Notes: generated from the sequence alone by a model not told the origin. DNA of 64,000 nt from Thermobifida alba (GCF_023208015.1 NZ_CP051627.1:496001-560000), one strand, 5' to 3'. Counted from the stretch's first letter, positions 17,960 to 28,133 are shown. A program made the numbers and translations.

Positions 17960-19095
17960 GGGTAGTCCTCGCCGGCGGCGGCACGGCCGGACACGTGGAA
18001 CCCGCACTGGCTCTGGCCGATGCGCTGCGGCGAATCAACCCCGACACCCAGGTGCTGTGCCTGGGCACCGCGCGGGGACTGGAGCAGCGGCTCGTCCCCA
18101 TGCGGGGATACGAGCTGGGAGAGATCCCCGCGGTGCCGCTGCCGCGCAAGCTCACCCCCCAGTTGCTGTCGGTTCCCGGCAGGCTGGCCAACGCGATCAG
18201 CACCACGGCCAAGCACCTGGAACGCATCCAGGCCGACGTCCTGGTCGGCTTCGGCGGCTACGTGGCCACCCCCGGATACCTGGCCGCGCGCAGCCGCCGC
18301 ATCCCGATCGTGGTGCACGAGGCCAACCCGCTGCCCGGCCTGGCCAACCGGCTCGGCGCACGGCTCACCCCGCACGTGTTCACCGGCCACCCGCACACCG
18401 AGATCCGCAACGGCCGCTACATCGGCATCCCCCTGCGCACCCGGATCTCCAGCCTGGACCGGCTGGCCGTGGGCGACAAGGCCCGCGCCAAGTTCGGGCT
18501 CCGCCCCGATCTGCCGACCCTGCTGATCTTCGGCGGCTCGCAGGGCGCCCAGGTCATCAACCAGACCGCCTTCGACAGCGCCGAGGACTTCCACCAGGCG
18601 GGCATCCAGGTGCTGCACGTGGTCGGCCCCAAGAACGCCGACGGCCCCGAGGACCGCACCCGCGGCGGCGTGCCCTACGTGGTGGTGCCCTACGTCGACG
18701 AGATGGAACTGGCCTACGCGGCGGCCGACGTGGCCATGTGCCGCTCCGGCGCGCTCACCTGCGCCGAGCTGACCGCGGTGGGCCTGCCCGGCGCGTTCGT
18801 CCCGCTGGCCATCGGCAACGGCGAGCAGCGGCTCAACGCCGAGCCGATCGTGCAGGCCGGGGGTGGCCTCATGGTGGCCAACTCGGAACTGAACCGGCAG
18901 TGGATCCGCGAGCAGCTCATCCCCCTGCTCACCGACACCGACCGGATCGTGGCGATGTCGGAGGCCGCGGCGCGGCTGGGACGCCGGGACGCCGACATGG
19001 CGCTGGCCCGGGAGGTCATCGCCGTCGCCACCGGCGACCGCTCCGGGGTGGACATGCCCATCGACTACTCGGAGGAACCGGGAGACACCCGATGA
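17956..19095 (+). CDS. murG: N-acetylglucosaminyltransferase MurG
   Basis: This GT28 glycosyltransferase of 379 residues converts lipid I to lipid II at the inner membrane face. Seen are the N-terminal GGGTAGHVEPALALAD loop, VGFGGYVATPGYLAA, VVHEANPLPGLANR, the second glycine-rich loop FGGSQGAQVIN and the donor-binding CRSGALTCAELTAVGLPG. It overlaps both neighbours by four bases, so it is probably translationally coupled. Confidence 0.96.
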   Translation: MRVVLAGGGTAGHVEPALALADALRRINPDTQVLCLGTARGLEQRLVPMRGYELGEIPAVPLPRKLTPQLLSVPGRLANAISTTAKHLERIQADVLVGFGGYVATPGYLAARSRRIPIVVHEANPLPGLANRLGARLTPHVFTGHPHTEIRNGRYIGIPLRTRISSLDRLAVGDKARAKFGLRPDLPTLLIFGGSQGAQVINQTAFDSAEDFHQAGIQVLHVVGPKNADGPEDRTRGGVPYVVVPYVDEMELAYAAADVAMCRSGALTCAELTAVGLPGAFVPLAIGNGEQRLNAEPIVQAGGGLMVANSELNRQWIREQLIPLLTDTDRIVAMSEAAARLGRRDADMALAREVIAVATGDRSGVDMPIDYSEEPGDTR

Positions 19096-20510
19096 GCCTG
19101 GTCGAACCGACCGAGCCGGTCGAGGTCGACAAACTGGGGCGGGTCCACTTCGTCGGGATCGGCGGGGCCGGCATGTCCGGCATCGCGCGGGTGCTGCTGC
19201 AGCGCGGGGTCGAGGTGTCCGGCAGCGACGCGCGCGACAGCGCCCTGCTGCAGGAGCTGGCCGAGCTGGGCGCGACCGTGCACGTCGGCCACGCCGCCGA
19301 GCACGTGGACACCGCCGACACGGTCGTGGTCTCCTCCGCCATCCGCGACACCAACCCGGAACTGGCCGAGGCGCGCTCCCGCGGGCTGCGCGTGCTGCCG
19401 CGCGCCGCCGCACTCGGCGCGCTGCTGCTGGACCGGCGCGGGGTGGCGGTCGCGGGCACCCACGGCAAGACCACCACCACGTCCATGATCACCGTGGTGC
19501 TGCAGCACCTGGGCGCCGCCCCCGGCTACGTCATCGGCGGACAGCTGGTGACGACCGGGCTGGGGGCCGACGCGGGCGCCGACGACGTCATCGTGGTGGA
19601 GGCCGACGAGAGCGACGGCTCCTTCCTGATGCTGTCGCCCAGGATCGCGGTGGTCACCAACGTCGAGGCCGACCACCTGGACAACTACGGCGGCCTGGAG
19701 GAGATCCACGCCAACTTCGCCGCGTTCGTCGACCGGGTGACCGAGACCCTGGTGGTGGGCGCAGACGACCCGGGCGCGCGCCGGGTCGCCGCCGTCGCCC
19801 GCGAACGCGGCCGCAGGGTGCTCACCTACGGCGAGGCCGCGGAGGCCGACTACCGGGTCAGCGGCATCGAGGCGGCCGGGTTCACCACGGCCTTCGTCCT
19901 GACCCCGCCCTCCGGCGACCCGGTGCACTGCACCCTCGCCGTGCCCGGCCGGCACAACGTGCTCAACGCCGCGGCGGCGATCGCGGTCGCCGACGAACTC
20001 GGCCACGACCCCGAGGTCGCGGCCGAGGGGCTCGCCGAGTTCGCGGGCACGGCGCGCCGCTTCGAGTTCAAGGGCGAGGCCAACGGGGTGCGCGTCTACG
20101 ACAGCTACGCCCACCACCCCACCGAGATCGCGGCGGACCTGGACGCCGTCCGCGCCGCACTGGACTCGCAGGCCGCGGACGGCGGTGCGGCCGGGCGGAT
20201 CGTGGTGCTGTTCCAGCCCCACCTGTTCAGCCGCACCCGGATCTTCGCCGCCGAGTTCGCCGCGGCGCTCACCAAGGCCGACGAGGTCGTCGTCCTGGGG
20301 ATCTACGCCGCCCGCGAGGACCCCGAGCCGGGGGTCACCGCCGAGTTGATCACCGACCGCGTCGGCCACGACCGGGTCTACCACCGGCCCGACCGGGAGG
20401 CCGCGGTCGAGTGCGTGGCGCAGGTGGCGCGGCCGGGCGACATCGTGCTGACGATGGGCGCCGGAGACGTCACCGAACTCGGCCCGGCGATCCTCGCCGC
20501 GTTGGGATGA
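19092..20510 (+). CDS. murC: UDP-N-acetylmuramate-L-alanine ligase MurC
   Basis: This 472-residue ligase adds the first residue, L-Ala, to UDP-MurNAc. HFVGIGGAGMSGIARVL forms the nucleotide-sugar binding loop, GTHGKT (122-127) is the P-loop, and EADESDGSF, NVEADHLDNYG and DSYAHHPTEI follow. The ATG overlaps the murG stop as ATGA. No murB or ddl follows, so the cluster goes directly to ftsQ. Confidence 0.96.
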   Translation: MSLVEPTEPVEVDKLGRVHFVGIGGAGMSGIARVLLQRGVEVSGSDARDSALLQELAELGATVHVGHAAEHVDTADTVVVSSAIRDTNPELAEARSRGLRVLPRAAALGALLLDRRGVAVAGTHGKTTTTSMITVVLQHLGAAPGYVIGGQLVTTGLGADAGADDVIVVEADESDGSFLMLSPRIAVVTNVEADHLDNYGGLEEIHANFAAFVDRVTETLVVGADDPGARRVAAVARERGRRVLTYGEAAEADYRVSGIEAAGFTTAFVLTPPSGDPVHCTLAVPGRHNVLNAAAAIAVADELGHDPEVAAEGLAEFAGTARRFEFKGEANGVRVYDSYAHHPTEIAADLDAVRAALDSQAADGGAAGRIVVLFQPHLFSRTRIFAAEFAAALTKADEVVVLGIYAAREDPEPGVTAELITDRVGHDRVYHRPDREAAVECVAQVARPGDIVLTMGAGDVTELGPAILAALG

Positions 20511-20568
20511 GGCCGCCCGCGGCAGGCCCCGCGGACCGCGGCCGACCGCCGGTGCCGGGAGGAGGAGG

Positions 20569-21300
20569 GTGACGGTCGAGGAACGGCGGGAGACAGACGA
20601 CCACTCCGTCGGCTCCCGCCAGTCCGACCCGTGGCGGGCCGCCTTCGTCGTCCTGCTCCTGGTGGGGCTGGCCGGGGCGGTGCTCTGGGTGCTGTTCGGC
20701 TCGCGGCTGCTCGCCGTCCGCCAGATCGAGGTCACCGGTCTGGACCGGCTCGCCGAGGCCGAGGTGCTGGCCGCCGCGGACGTGGCCGTCGGCACCCCGC
20801 TGGCCCGGGTGGACACCGACGCCGTCGCGGCGCGCGTGGCCGAACTGCGCCTCGTCGAGTCCGTCGAGGTCCGCCGCGGCTGGCCCACCACGCTCCACCT
20901 GGAGGTGGCCGAACGCGTCCCCGTGCTCGCCCTCGCCGAGGAGGGCGGCTACCTCCTGGTGGACCGGGAGGGGGTGGCGGTGACGCGGACCGACACCCGC
21001 CCCGAGGACCATCCCCTGGTCCGGGTCTCGGGCGAGGTCGAGGGGAACCCCGCCGTGGCCGAGAGCTGCCTGGTCGTCGAAGCGCTGCCGGACCCGTTGG
21101 CGGCCGCGGTCGACACGGTCGTGGCGACCGACCGCGCCCGCATCACACTGGAACTCGCCGACGGCTCCACCGTGATGTGGGGGGACGCCGGGCGGGCGGC
21201 CGACAAGGCCCGGGCGTTGGAGGTGCTCATGGAGCAGCACCCCCCCGAACCGGGACGCCACTACGACGTCAGCGCGGAGGGCGTGGCGGTCGTGCGGTGA
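20569..21300 (+). CDS. ftsQ: Cell division protein FtsQ
   Basis: This 243-residue bitopic protein has a short cytoplasmic tail, one membrane helix (about residues 24-46), a POTRA domain beginning LLAVRQIEVTGLDRL, and the FtsQ beta domain. FtsQ links early and late divisome proteins. The GTG start is preceded by the very strong GGGAGGAGGAGG. The call rests on domain order and location before ftsZ. Confidence 0.93.
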   Translation: MTVEERRETDDHSVGSRQSDPWRAAFVVLLLVGLAGAVLWVLFGSRLLAVRQIEVTGLDRLAEAEVLAAADVAVGTPLARVDTDAVAARVAELRLVESVEVRRGWPTTLHLEVAERVPVLALAEEGGYLLVDREGVAVTRTDTRPEDHPLVRVSGEVEGNPAVAESCLVVEALPDPLAAAVDTVVATDRARITLELADGSTVMWGDAGRAADKARALEVLMEQHPPEPGRHYDVSAEGVAVVR

Positions 21301-21627
21301 CCCGTCCGCGCGACACGCCGATAGGCTGAAGTCGGTGGTTAGTTGCCCGTTACCAGGGTGGCGGCTTACTGTCGGAAAGCACAGTCTTTAGTTGACATAA
21401 CTACGAGCACCCCCGTGCCACCGTGTGGCGCGGACGGGGACACGGACGTGCCCGCACGGTCCGCACCCCCGGCTCCCGGGCGGCTCCACGGAGACGCCCG
21501 GAACCACCGAAGCAAGCAGAACCGGACAGCTTTCGCGCCGATCCGGATCCGGGAGGGACGCCCCCCACGGCCGCTCCTCCCGGAGGGTCGGCGGAGTTGG
21601 CAAGAGCGAGCGGAAAGGCCCCTCGTC
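21301..21627. promoter_or_regulatory. ftsQ-ftsZ intergenic region with probable ftsZ promoter
   Basis: The region includes a short AT-rich island around TTTAGTTGACATAACTA (21387-21403), set in otherwise very GC-rich sequence. TTGACA at 21392-21397 is a perfect -35, but a -10 at the normal distance is not convincing. TTTAGT just upstream could instead be a -10. Streptomyces and mycobacteria have several ftsZ promoters in the same gap, so a dedicated promoter is expected. No gene is seen. Confidence 0.5.
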
Positions 21628-23022
21628 GTGGCAGCACCGCAGAACTACCTCGCGGTCATCAAAGTCGTCGGAATCGGCGGCGGCGGTGTCAACGCCGTCA
21701 ATCGCATGATCGAAGAGGGTCTCAAGGGCGTCGAATTCATCGCCATCAACACCGACGCTCAGGCGCTGCTCATGAGCGACGCCGACGTCAAGCTCGACGT
21801 CGGCCGGGAACTCACCCGAGGTCTGGGAGCGGGCGCCAACCCCGATGTGGGACGCAAGGCGGCCGAGGACCACCGCGAGGAGATCGAGGAGGTCCTCAAG
21901 GGCGCCGACATGGTCTTCGTGACCGCGGGAGAGGGCGGCGGCACGGGAACCGGGGGCGCCCCGGTGGTCGCCAACATCGCCCGCTCCCTGGGGGCGCTCA
22001 CCATCGGCGTGGTCACCCGCCCCTTCGGCTTCGAGGGCAAACGGCGCGCCACCCAGGCCGAGGCGGGCATCGCGATGCTGCGGGAGGAGGTCGACACGCT
22101 CATCGTCATCCCCAACGACCGGCTCCTGTCGATCTCGGACCGGCAGGTCAGCGTCCTGGACGCGTTCAAGGCCGCCGACCAGGTGCTGCTGTCGGGCGTG
22201 CAGGGCATCACCGACCTGATCACCACGCCCGGCCTGATCAACCTGGACTTCGCCGACGTCAAGTCGGTCATGTCGGGGGCCGGGTCGGCGCTCATGGGCA
22301 TCGGTTCGGCGCGCGGGGACGACCGCGCCGTCGCCGCGGCCGAGATGGCGATCTCCTCGCCCCTGCTGGAGGCCAGCATCGACGGCGCCCACGGGGTGCT
22401 GCTGTCCATCCAGGGAGGTTCGGACCTGGGGCTGTTCGAGATCAACGAGGCGGCCCAGCTGGTGGCGAACTCCGCGGCCCCGGAGGCCAACATCATCTTC
22501 GGCGCGGTCATCGACGACGCGCTCGGCGACGAGGTGCGGGTCACGGTCATAGCGGCCGGGTTCGACGAACCCCAGGTAGAGGCGGCGCCCCCGCCCCGGG
22601 CGGCGAGCGTGCCCGCACCGCCGTCGCGGGAGCGGCGACCGGAGCCGCCCGCCCCGGTGGCTCCGCCCGCCGCGCCCCGCGCGGCGGAACCCCCCCGCTC
22701 CAGCCGGCCGTCCCTGCCCGAGTCCACCGTCCGTCCCGCCCCCGAACCGGTCCGCGAGGTCGAGGCGGCGCCCGAGCCGCCCAAGGCGGAGGAGCCGCCG
22801 GCCGACGCCGCGCCGACCGCCGAGGACGGGGACAACCGGGAGAACCGGGAGGAGGAGCGGCCCTACCGGCCGGGGAGCATCCACCCGCTGGGGGACAGCG
22901 GGTACAGCCGCCCCCGCGCCTCCGACAGCCCGTTCTCCCGGACCGGCGAGATCCCCACGCCGCGGCGCCGCGTGGTCTTCGACGAGGGGGACGACCTCGA
23001 CGTCCCCGACTTCCTCAAGTAG
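21628..23022 (+). CDS. ftsZ: Cell division GTPase FtsZ
   Basis: This 464-residue tubulin homologue forms the Z ring. The N-terminus [20 protein letters not shown] and the tubulin signature GGGTGTGG (103-110) bind [14 protein letters not shown] contains the T7 catalytic Asp. A long Pro/Ala/Glu-rich linker (about 320-440) ends in [10 protein letters not shown], the conserved tail that binds SepF and other partners. The start is GTG, nine bases after GGAAAGG; the open frame continues upstream, but only this start gives the conserved N-terminus. Confidence 0.97.
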   Translation: MAAPQNYLAVIKVVGIGGGGVNAVNRMIEEGLKGVEFIAINTDAQALLMSDADVKLDVGRELTRGLGAGANPDVGRKAAEDHREEIEEVLKGADMVFVTAGEGGGTGTGGAPVVANIARSLGALTIGVVTRPFGFEGKRRATQAEAGIAMLREEVDTLIVIPNDRLLSISDRQVSVLDAFKAADQVLLSGVQGITDLITTPGLINLDFADVKSVMSGAGSALMGIGSARGDDRAVAAAEMAISSPLLEASIDGAHGVLLSIQGGSDLGLFEINEAAQLVANSAAPEANIIFGAVIDDALGDEVRVTVIAAGFDEPQVEAAPPPRAASVPAPPSRERRPEPPAPVAPPAAPRAAEPPRSSRPSLPESTVRPAPEPVREVEAAPEPPKAEEPPADAAPTAEDGDNRENREEERPYRPGSIHPLGDSGYSRPRASDSPFSRTGEIPTPRRRVVFDEGDDLDVPDFLK

Positions 23023-23099
23023 TCGTGCTTCCGGCCGGCCCGCCCGGGGCCGGCCGCGCCGTTCGCTCCCCCACGAATCGGATAGGAGGTGCTCGCGGG

Positions 23100-23822
23100 A
23101 TGAGCACCGTGGTCGAGTTGGCCCCCGGAGTGCGTGCCGGGTTCACCGGCCGCGCCGGCGGAGTCAGCCGGGAGCCGTACGCGACCCTGAACCTGGGCGG
23201 CCACGTCGGGGACGACCCCGAGGCGGTGGCCGAGAACCGGAGGCGGGCCGCGCGCGGTTTCGGGCTCTCCCCGGACCGCGTGGTGTGGATGAACCAGGTG
23301 CACGGTGCCGACGCGGTGACCGTCACCGGTCCCGGCCACGCCGGGGACGTGGACGCGGTCGTCACCGCCGAGGCGGGGCTGGCCCTCGCCGTCCTGGTGG
23401 CCGACTGCCTGCCGCTGCTGGTCGCCGACGCCGAGGCGGGAGTCGTCGGCGCGGCGCACTCGGGACGTCCGGGCATGGCGGCGGGGGTGGTGAGCGCGCT
23501 GCTCGCGGAGATGGCGCGGCACGGTGCGCGTCCCGAGCGGTGCGCCGCACTGCTGGGACCGGTCATCTGCGGACGCTGCTACGAGGTGCCCCGGCCGATG
23601 CAGGACGAGGTGGCCCGCGCCGTTCCGGAGGCCCGGTGCACCACCGGGGCGGGCACCCCGGGGGTGGACATCCGGGCGGGAGTCACCGCACAGCTGAAGA
23701 ATCTGGGCGTGGCGAACATCACTCATGACGCCCGGTGCACCAGGGAGAGCCCCGACCTGTTCTCGTACCGGAGGGAGTCGACCACCGGCCGGTTCGCCGG
23801 ATACGTCTGGAGGGTCCCATGA
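23100..23822 (+). CDS. pgeF: Polyphenol oxidase / peptidoglycan editing factor family (YfiH, PgeF)
   Basis: This 240-residue DUF152 protein shows NQVHGADAV, TAEAGLALAVLVADCLPLL, AAHSGRPGMAAG and a C-terminal HDARCTRESPDLFSYRRE, which together hold the conserved His/Cys metal site. In other bacteria PgeF removes misincorporated amino acids from muropeptide precursors, and laccase or adenosine-handling activities are also reported. AGGAGGT lies nine bases before the ATG. The stop overlaps yggS as ATGA. Confidence 0.9.
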   Translation: MSTVVELAPGVRAGFTGRAGGVSREPYATLNLGGHVGDDPEAVAENRRRAARGFGLSPDRVVWMNQVHGADAVTVTGPGHAGDVDAVVTAEAGLALAVLVADCLPLLVADAEAGVVGAAHSGRPGMAAGVVSALLAEMARHGARPERCAALLGPVICGRCYEVPRPMQDEVARAVPEARCTTGAGTPGVDIRAGVTAQLKNLGVANITHDARCTRESPDLFSYRRESTTGRFAGYVWRVP

Positions 23823-24541
23823 GCGGGGAAGCGCGACGCACGCAGCTCGCCGCGAACCTGCAGCAGGTGCGGGAGCGGGTGGCCGCCGCCTGCACGGCGG
23901 CCGGACGCAGGCCCGAGGAGGTCCGCGTCATCGCGGTGACGAAGCAGTATCCCGCCTCCGACGTGCGCATCCTGGCCGAACTGGGCGTGCGCGACGTGGG
24001 CGAGAACCGCGACCAGGAGGCTGCGCCGAAGGCCACAGAATGCCGTGATCTCGATCTCGTCTGGCACTTCGTCGGACAGTTGCAGACGAACAAGGCCCGC
24101 TCGGTGGTGCGCTACGCCGACGTGGTCCACTCGGTGGACCGGCTCCGGCTGGTCACGGAGCTGGGACGCCGGGTCCGCGCCGCGGGGCGGACCCTGACCT
24201 GCCTGGTGCAGGTCAACCTGGATCCCGAGTCGGAGCAGGGAGTGCTCGGCCCCCGGGGCGGCGCCGATCCGGCGGACGTGCCGGGCCTGGCCGAGGCGAT
24301 CGAGGCCGAGGAGGGGCTGTCCCTGGGGGGTGTGATGGCCGTCGCACCGCGGCAGGGCGATCCGCGGGCGGCCTTCGACCGGCTCAAAGCGGTCGCCGAC
24401 GATCTGCAGGCTCGCTACCCTCATGCCACGGTGGTCTCCGCGGGGATGAGCGGGGATCTGGAAGCCGCGGTGGAACGGGGCGCGACACATCTGAGAATCG
24501 GTACGGCGTTGCTTGGCAATCGGGGGTTGATCGTGGGGTAA
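23819..24541 (+). CDS. PLP homeostasis protein YggS/PipY
   Basis: This 240-residue protein has the alanine racemase-like TIM-barrel fold. The PLP lysine lies in [15 protein letters not shown], and [32 protein letters not shown] and [22 protein letters not shown] follow. The family binds PLP without known enzymatic activity and maintains vitamin B6 and amino-acid balance. It is normally found between ftsZ/pgeF and sepF in Gram-positive bacteria, as here. Confidence 0.93.
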   Translation: MSGEARRTQLAANLQQVRERVAAACTAAGRRPEEVRVIAVTKQYPASDVRILAELGVRDVGENRDQEAAPKATECRDLDLVWHFVGQLQTNKARSVVRYADVVHSVDRLRLVTELGRRVRAAGRTLTCLVQVNLDPESEQGVLGPRGGADPADVPGLAEAIEAEEGLSLGGVMAVAPRQGDPRAAFDRLKAVADDLQARYPHATVVSAGMSGDLEAAVERGATHLRIGTALLGNRGLIVG

Positions 24542-24544
24542 TGT

Positions 24545-24562
24545 CCCCAGATGACTCTGGGG
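24545..24562 (+). terminator. Small hairpin between yggS and sepF
   Basis: CCCCAG and CTGGGG are separated by six bases right after the yggS stop. The short stem has no U-tract, so it may be a weak terminator, an mRNA-processing site or incidental. Confidence 0.3.
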
Positions 24563-24657
24563 CACACGCTGTTCCCGCCGCTCAGGGGTGGATGGGGACC
24601 GAATCCATCGACAAGTCATCTGCGGTGAATCACCACAGGGACGACGGAGGACAAGAG

Positions 24658-25173
24658 ATGGCCGGCGCGATGCGCAAGATGGCGGTCTACCTCGGCCTCG
24701 TGGAGGACGACCGTTACGATCACCGTTATGCGGACGAATACGATGACTTCGAGGACTTCGACGAGGCCGCCGACGAGCGGCCCGGTCGGGAGCGCGGTCC
24801 CCGTGACGACGCCCGGGGCGACTCCGTGAAGGATTCGGTCGATCACTCCTCGTCACGCAACGAGCGGCGTTCTCCAGCCCCCGCCACCGCAGACCTCGCC
24901 CGGATCACGACACTCCATCCCCGGACCTACAACGAAGCGCGTACTATCGGAGAGCATTTCCGTGAGGGCATTCCGGTGATCATGAACCTCACCGAGATGG
25001 TCGACAGTGACGCCAAGCGACTGGTCGACTTCGCGGCGGGGCTGATCTTCGGCCTGCACGGAAGCATCGAACGCGTGACCAACAAGGTGTTCCTGTTGTC
25101 TCCGGCTAATGTTGAGGTGACCGCTGAAGACAAAGCACGTATCGCTGAGCGAGGGTTCTTCAATCAGAGTTAG
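24658..25173 (+). CDS. sepF: Cell division protein SepF
   Basis: This 171-residue protein has an N-terminal amphipathic membrane anchor ([18 protein letters not shown]), an acidic linker and the SepF/YlmF domain ([20 protein letters not shown] through [14 protein letters not shown]). In actinobacteria, which lack FtsA, SepF is the membrane tether of FtsZ. The ATG at 24658 follows GGAGG by seven bases; the longer open frame from 24541 lacks family similarity. Confidence 0.94.
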   Translation: MAGAMRKMAVYLGLVEDDRYDHRYADEYDDFEDFDEAADERPGRERGPRDDARGDSVKDSVDHSSSRNERRSPAPATADLARITTLHPRTYNEARTIGEHFREGIPVIMNLTEMVDSDAKRLVDFAAGLIFGLHGSIERVTNKVFLLSPANVEVTAEDKARIAERGFFNQS

Positions 25174-25212
25174 CGCAGCACACACATCCAGCGAGGCAGC
25201 CGGAGTACGGGA

Positions 25213-25521
25213 GTGAACATCGTCCAAGTCGTGCTCGGCAACGTTCTGATCTTCGTCCTGTACCTCTTCCTGTTCGCCCTGATCGGGCGGCTGGTGTTCG
25301 ACCTGGTTCAGATGTATGCCAGATCATGGCGGCCCGCCGGATTGGTACTGGTCCTGGCCGAGACGGTGTACACGGTCACGGACCCGCCGCTCAAGTTCCT
25401 GCGTCGCTTCATCAAACCCATCCGGTTGGGGAGTGTCGCGCTCGACTTGAGCTTCATGATCCTGTTCCTTGTGGTGTCGATCCTCCTCCAGGTCGTGACG
25501 TCTGTTGTCGTGACCATGTAG
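25213..25521 (+). CDS. YggT family membrane protein
   Basis: This 102-residue protein has two YggT helices, one near each end, around a TDPPLKFLRRFIKPIRLG motif typical of the family. Its place between sepF and divIVA is conserved in Gram-positive bacteria. The exact role is unknown; links to division and osmotic tolerance have been proposed. The start is GTG with GGAG upstream. Confidence 0.9.
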   Translation: MNIVQVVLGNVLIFVLYLFLFALIGRLVFDLVQMYARSWRPAGLVLVLAETVYTVTDPPLKFLRRFIKPIRLGSVALDLSFMILFLVVSILLQVVTSVVVTM

Positions 25522-25570
25522 CGAGACCCGAGACGGCAGAAAGGTAGGCTCCGGTTCCGATACATGAGTC

Positions 25571-25598
25571 TTGGTCATGATCTGGAGTGCCATAAGGT
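25571..25598 (+). promoter_or_regulatory. divIVA promoter
   Basis: TTGGTC and TAAGGT are separated by 16 bases. They lie about 55 bases upstream of the divIVA ATG, which itself has AAGGAG six bases before it. Confidence 0.55.
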
Positions 25599-25652
25599 CA
25601 CGATCAGGTAGCGTCCCTACGGACAGAGTCCAAGCGCGCCAAGGAGACGAAC

Positions 25653-26519
25653 ATGCCGCTGACACCTGCGGATGTACGCAATAAACAGTTCAGTACGACC
25701 CGGCTGCGGCCGGGATACGACGAAGAAGAGGTCGACGCCTTCCTCGACGAGGTCGAAGCCGAACTCGATCGTCTGATCCAGGAGAACGAGGAGCTGCGCG
25801 GCAAGCTCGCCGAGTGCCTGCGTGGCAAGGTTCCCCCCGCGGGAATGAACGACTTCCAGCCCCAGGAACCCCCTGTTCCCCAGGAGGCCCCCCAGGCCGA
25901 GATGCCGATGCGGCAGCCCGAGCCGATGCGGCCGCCCGAGCCCGCCCCGGCTCCCGCCCAGGCCATGGGACTGCCCGGCGGTGAGGACAACATGGACACC
26001 GCCGCACGGGTTCTGGCCCTCGCCCAGCAGACCGCCGACCAGGCCATCTCCGACGCCCGTCGGGAGGCCGACGAGACGCTGGGCCGTGCCCGCCACGAGG
26101 CCGAGGACATTCTCGGCAAGGCCCGCCGCCAGGCCGAGCAGATCATCAACGAGGCCCGCGCCCGGTCGGAGAACCTGGACCGCGACGCCCAGGAGCGGCA
26201 CCGCCAGGTCATGGGGTCGCTCGTGCAGCAGCGCGACGAGCTGGAGCACAAGGTCGCCGTGCTCAAGGACTTCGAGCGCGAGTACCGCAGCCGCCTCAAG
26301 GACTACTTCGAACGGCAGCTGAGGGAGCTCAACGAGGGGGCACCCGGCTACGACAGCAACCCGAACACCACGGGTGGTTTCCAGACGATGTCGCCTCCCA
26401 CCGGAGGCAGCCCGTCGCTGCAGCACACCAGTCCGGGAGGGGGCGCCACGAACCCGTTCGCCTCACCCGAACCGGCACCGCACGGCTACCACCCGAACGA
26501 CCCGCACGACCGTCACTGA
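25653..26519 (+). CDS. divIVA: Polar growth protein DivIVA / Wag31
   Basis: This 288-residue protein starts MPLTPADVRNKQFSTTRL, the conserved membrane-curvature-sensing domain of DivIVA. A first coiled coil, a Pro/Met-rich linker (about residues 65-110), a long second coiled coil (about 115-225) and a disordered tail follow. In actinobacteria the family marks growing poles and recruits wall synthesis. The size and linker are normal for the group. Confidence 0.95.
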   Translation: MPLTPADVRNKQFSTTRLRPGYDEEEVDAFLDEVEAELDRLIQENEELRGKLAECLRGKVPPAGMNDFQPQEPPVPQEAPQAEMPMRQPEPMRPPEPAPAPAQAMGLPGGEDNMDTAARVLALAQQTADQAISDARREADETLGRARHEAEDILGKARRQAEQIINEARARSENLDRDAQERHRQVMGSLVQQRDELEHKVAVLKDFEREYRSRLKDYFERQLRELNEGAPGYDSNPNTTGGFQTMSPPTGGSPSLQHTSPGGGATNPFASPEPAPHGYHPNDPHDRH

Positions 26520-26581
26520 CCGACGGTCCACGGGACGCACGGTCCAATCCGATCCCTGACCCCTGAGAAGGCGTTCACCCG

Positions 26582-27991
26582 GTGATCATCGTCTGCCTGG
26601 TGCTGGTCGTAGCGGCGTTCGTCGTGATCGGCGTGGCACTGGCGCTCGCAGAGCTGACTCTGGTCAACATCGCGCTCGGGCTCGGCGGCCTGGCCGCCGT
26701 GCTGCTCGCGGTGGAGTTCGTCCGCAACAGGAGAACCCTGTTCGGGCAGGGCCGTGCGGAGTCGCCGCCCGATCACCGGACTCCCGGACTCCACGGGGCC
26801 GTGACGGGACAGGTGCGGACGGACGATTTGGGGAAGGCGTCCGTCCAGTCTCCGAGCACGGTTGCGACCACCGGCCGGGCGGTCCCGACCGCCGATGTCG
26901 GCGGTCCTCCCGTGGCCGTCCAGGACGCCGGGGACAGGATCGTGGTGGCCGAGCCCTCCGTCCCCGCGCCGGTTTCCGGACCGGTGCGGGCGGCTTCCGC
27001 CCCGTCCCCCGCCGTCGAGACCGAGGTCTCCGGCGCGGGCGGGTCCCGGGCGGAGCCGCACGGGCCGACCCCGGTCGACAGCCCGGAGGAGGAGGCCGAG
27101 ACCGTCCGCACGGAGTCGGAGACCGCCTCCGAGGAGGCCGCCTCCGACGACACGGACGGCGAAGGGACAGCAGGGGACGGCGGCCCCGACGAGGTCGCCG
27201 CCTCCGACACGAACGCCGCCCCCGAGGAGGGCGACGACCCTGACGAGAGCGCCGCCCCCGAGGAGGCGGACGCAGACCTTCCCCCGGACGGGAGCGGCAC
27301 CGACGACGCCGCAGCGGACCCCGGGACCGCTCGGACCCCGGACGCCGGCGCCACCCAGGTCCTGCCGGTCCTCACCGGTGAACCGCACGGGTCCACCGCG
27401 GTGGAGGACCGCGACCCCGCCGACACAACGACCGGGGACGGGGACGCCCCCGAGGAGACCCCCGAAACCCGTTCCGAGGACGACGCCGCAGCGGACACCG
27501 GTCCCCGCGACAGCGACGACCCCGAAGCCCCTGCCGAGGAGACCCCGGAGGCCGACCCCGACGCCGCAGCGGACACCGGCTCCCGCGACGCTGCCGTGGC
27601 CGGCACCGCCGTCGACGAACCCGAGGCCCGCACCACCGGACACGACGGCTCCGACGACGCGGACACCGCGGACGGACCGGACACCGACCCCGCCGGGACG
27701 GAGACCGACGAGACGGACGCGATCGCGTTCCGCGAGCCGGCCGAGTGGGACCCGCCCTTCACCCTGCCCTCCAGGGAGCAGCGGGAGAACAAGAACGTCT
27801 CCGCCGCGGCCATCGCCGCGCTCGCCGCCCGGTGGACCCCCACCGGCGACGACCTGGCCTCCGACACCGGGACCACCGAAACGGAGCGGACCGGCTCCGA
27901 CGACGGTGCCCCTCCCGGCTCCGACGGGGACGCCCCCGCGGCCGACGCGCCCCGCGGCAGCACGGCCGCGCCCAAGGACCCCGAGGACTGA
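26582..27991 (+). CDS. Membrane-anchored acidic disordered protein, function unknown
   Basis: I do not recognise this 469-residue protein. It begins with two adjacent hydrophobic segments (residues 1-23 and 27-43), a short basic stretch RNRRTLFG, and then about 370 residues dominated by Asp, Glu, Ala, Thr and Pro, with loosely repeated blocks such as DDAAADTG. A short, better-structured patch (FREPAEWDPPFTLPSREQRENKNVSAAAIAALAARW) lies near the end. High third-position GC and the strong anchor argue that it is real. It follows divIVA by 62 bases, so a cell-envelope or polar role is conceivable but unproven. Confidence 0.72.
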   Translation: MIIVCLVLVVAAFVVIGVALALAELTLVNIALGLGGLAAVLLAVEFVRNRRTLFGQGRAESPPDHRTPGLHGAVTGQVRTDDLGKASVQSPSTVATTGRAVPTADVGGPPVAVQDAGDRIVVAEPSVPAPVSGPVRAASAPSPAVETEVSGAGGSRAEPHGPTPVDSPEEEAETVRTESETASEEAASDDTDGEGTAGDGGPDEVAASDTNAAPEEGDDPDESAAPEEADADLPPDGSGTDDAAADPGTARTPDAGATQVLPVLTGEPHGSTAVEDRDPADTTTGDGDAPEETPETRSEDDAAADTGPRDSDDPEAPAEETPEADPDAAADTGSRDAAVAGTAVDEPEARTTGHDGSDDADTADGPDTDPAGTETDETDAIAFREPAEWDPPFTLPSREQRENKNVSAAAIAALAARWTPTGDDLASDTGTTETERTGSDDGAPPGSDGDAPAADAPRGSTAAPKDPED

Positions 27992-28083
27992 CCCCGCGCC
28001 TTCCAGCCCTTCCCGACCGCTCCCGACCCCCGCAGAAGGCGGAGAGGAGAGCGACCGTACCGACGTCCCCGACTCCGCGGACA

Positions 28084-28124
28084 GCGGCGGGGCCGCGGAC
28101 CCGGTCGGTCCGCGGCCCCGCCGC
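28084..28124. terminator. Bidirectional hairpin, acidic protein / ileS
   Basis: A perfect 18-bp inverted repeat (GCGGCGGGGCCGCGGACC and its complement) with a five-base loop separates the ends of two convergent genes. The stem is exceptionally GC-rich and has no U-tract. Confidence 0.85.
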
Positions 28125-28133
28125 CGGTTCCGG

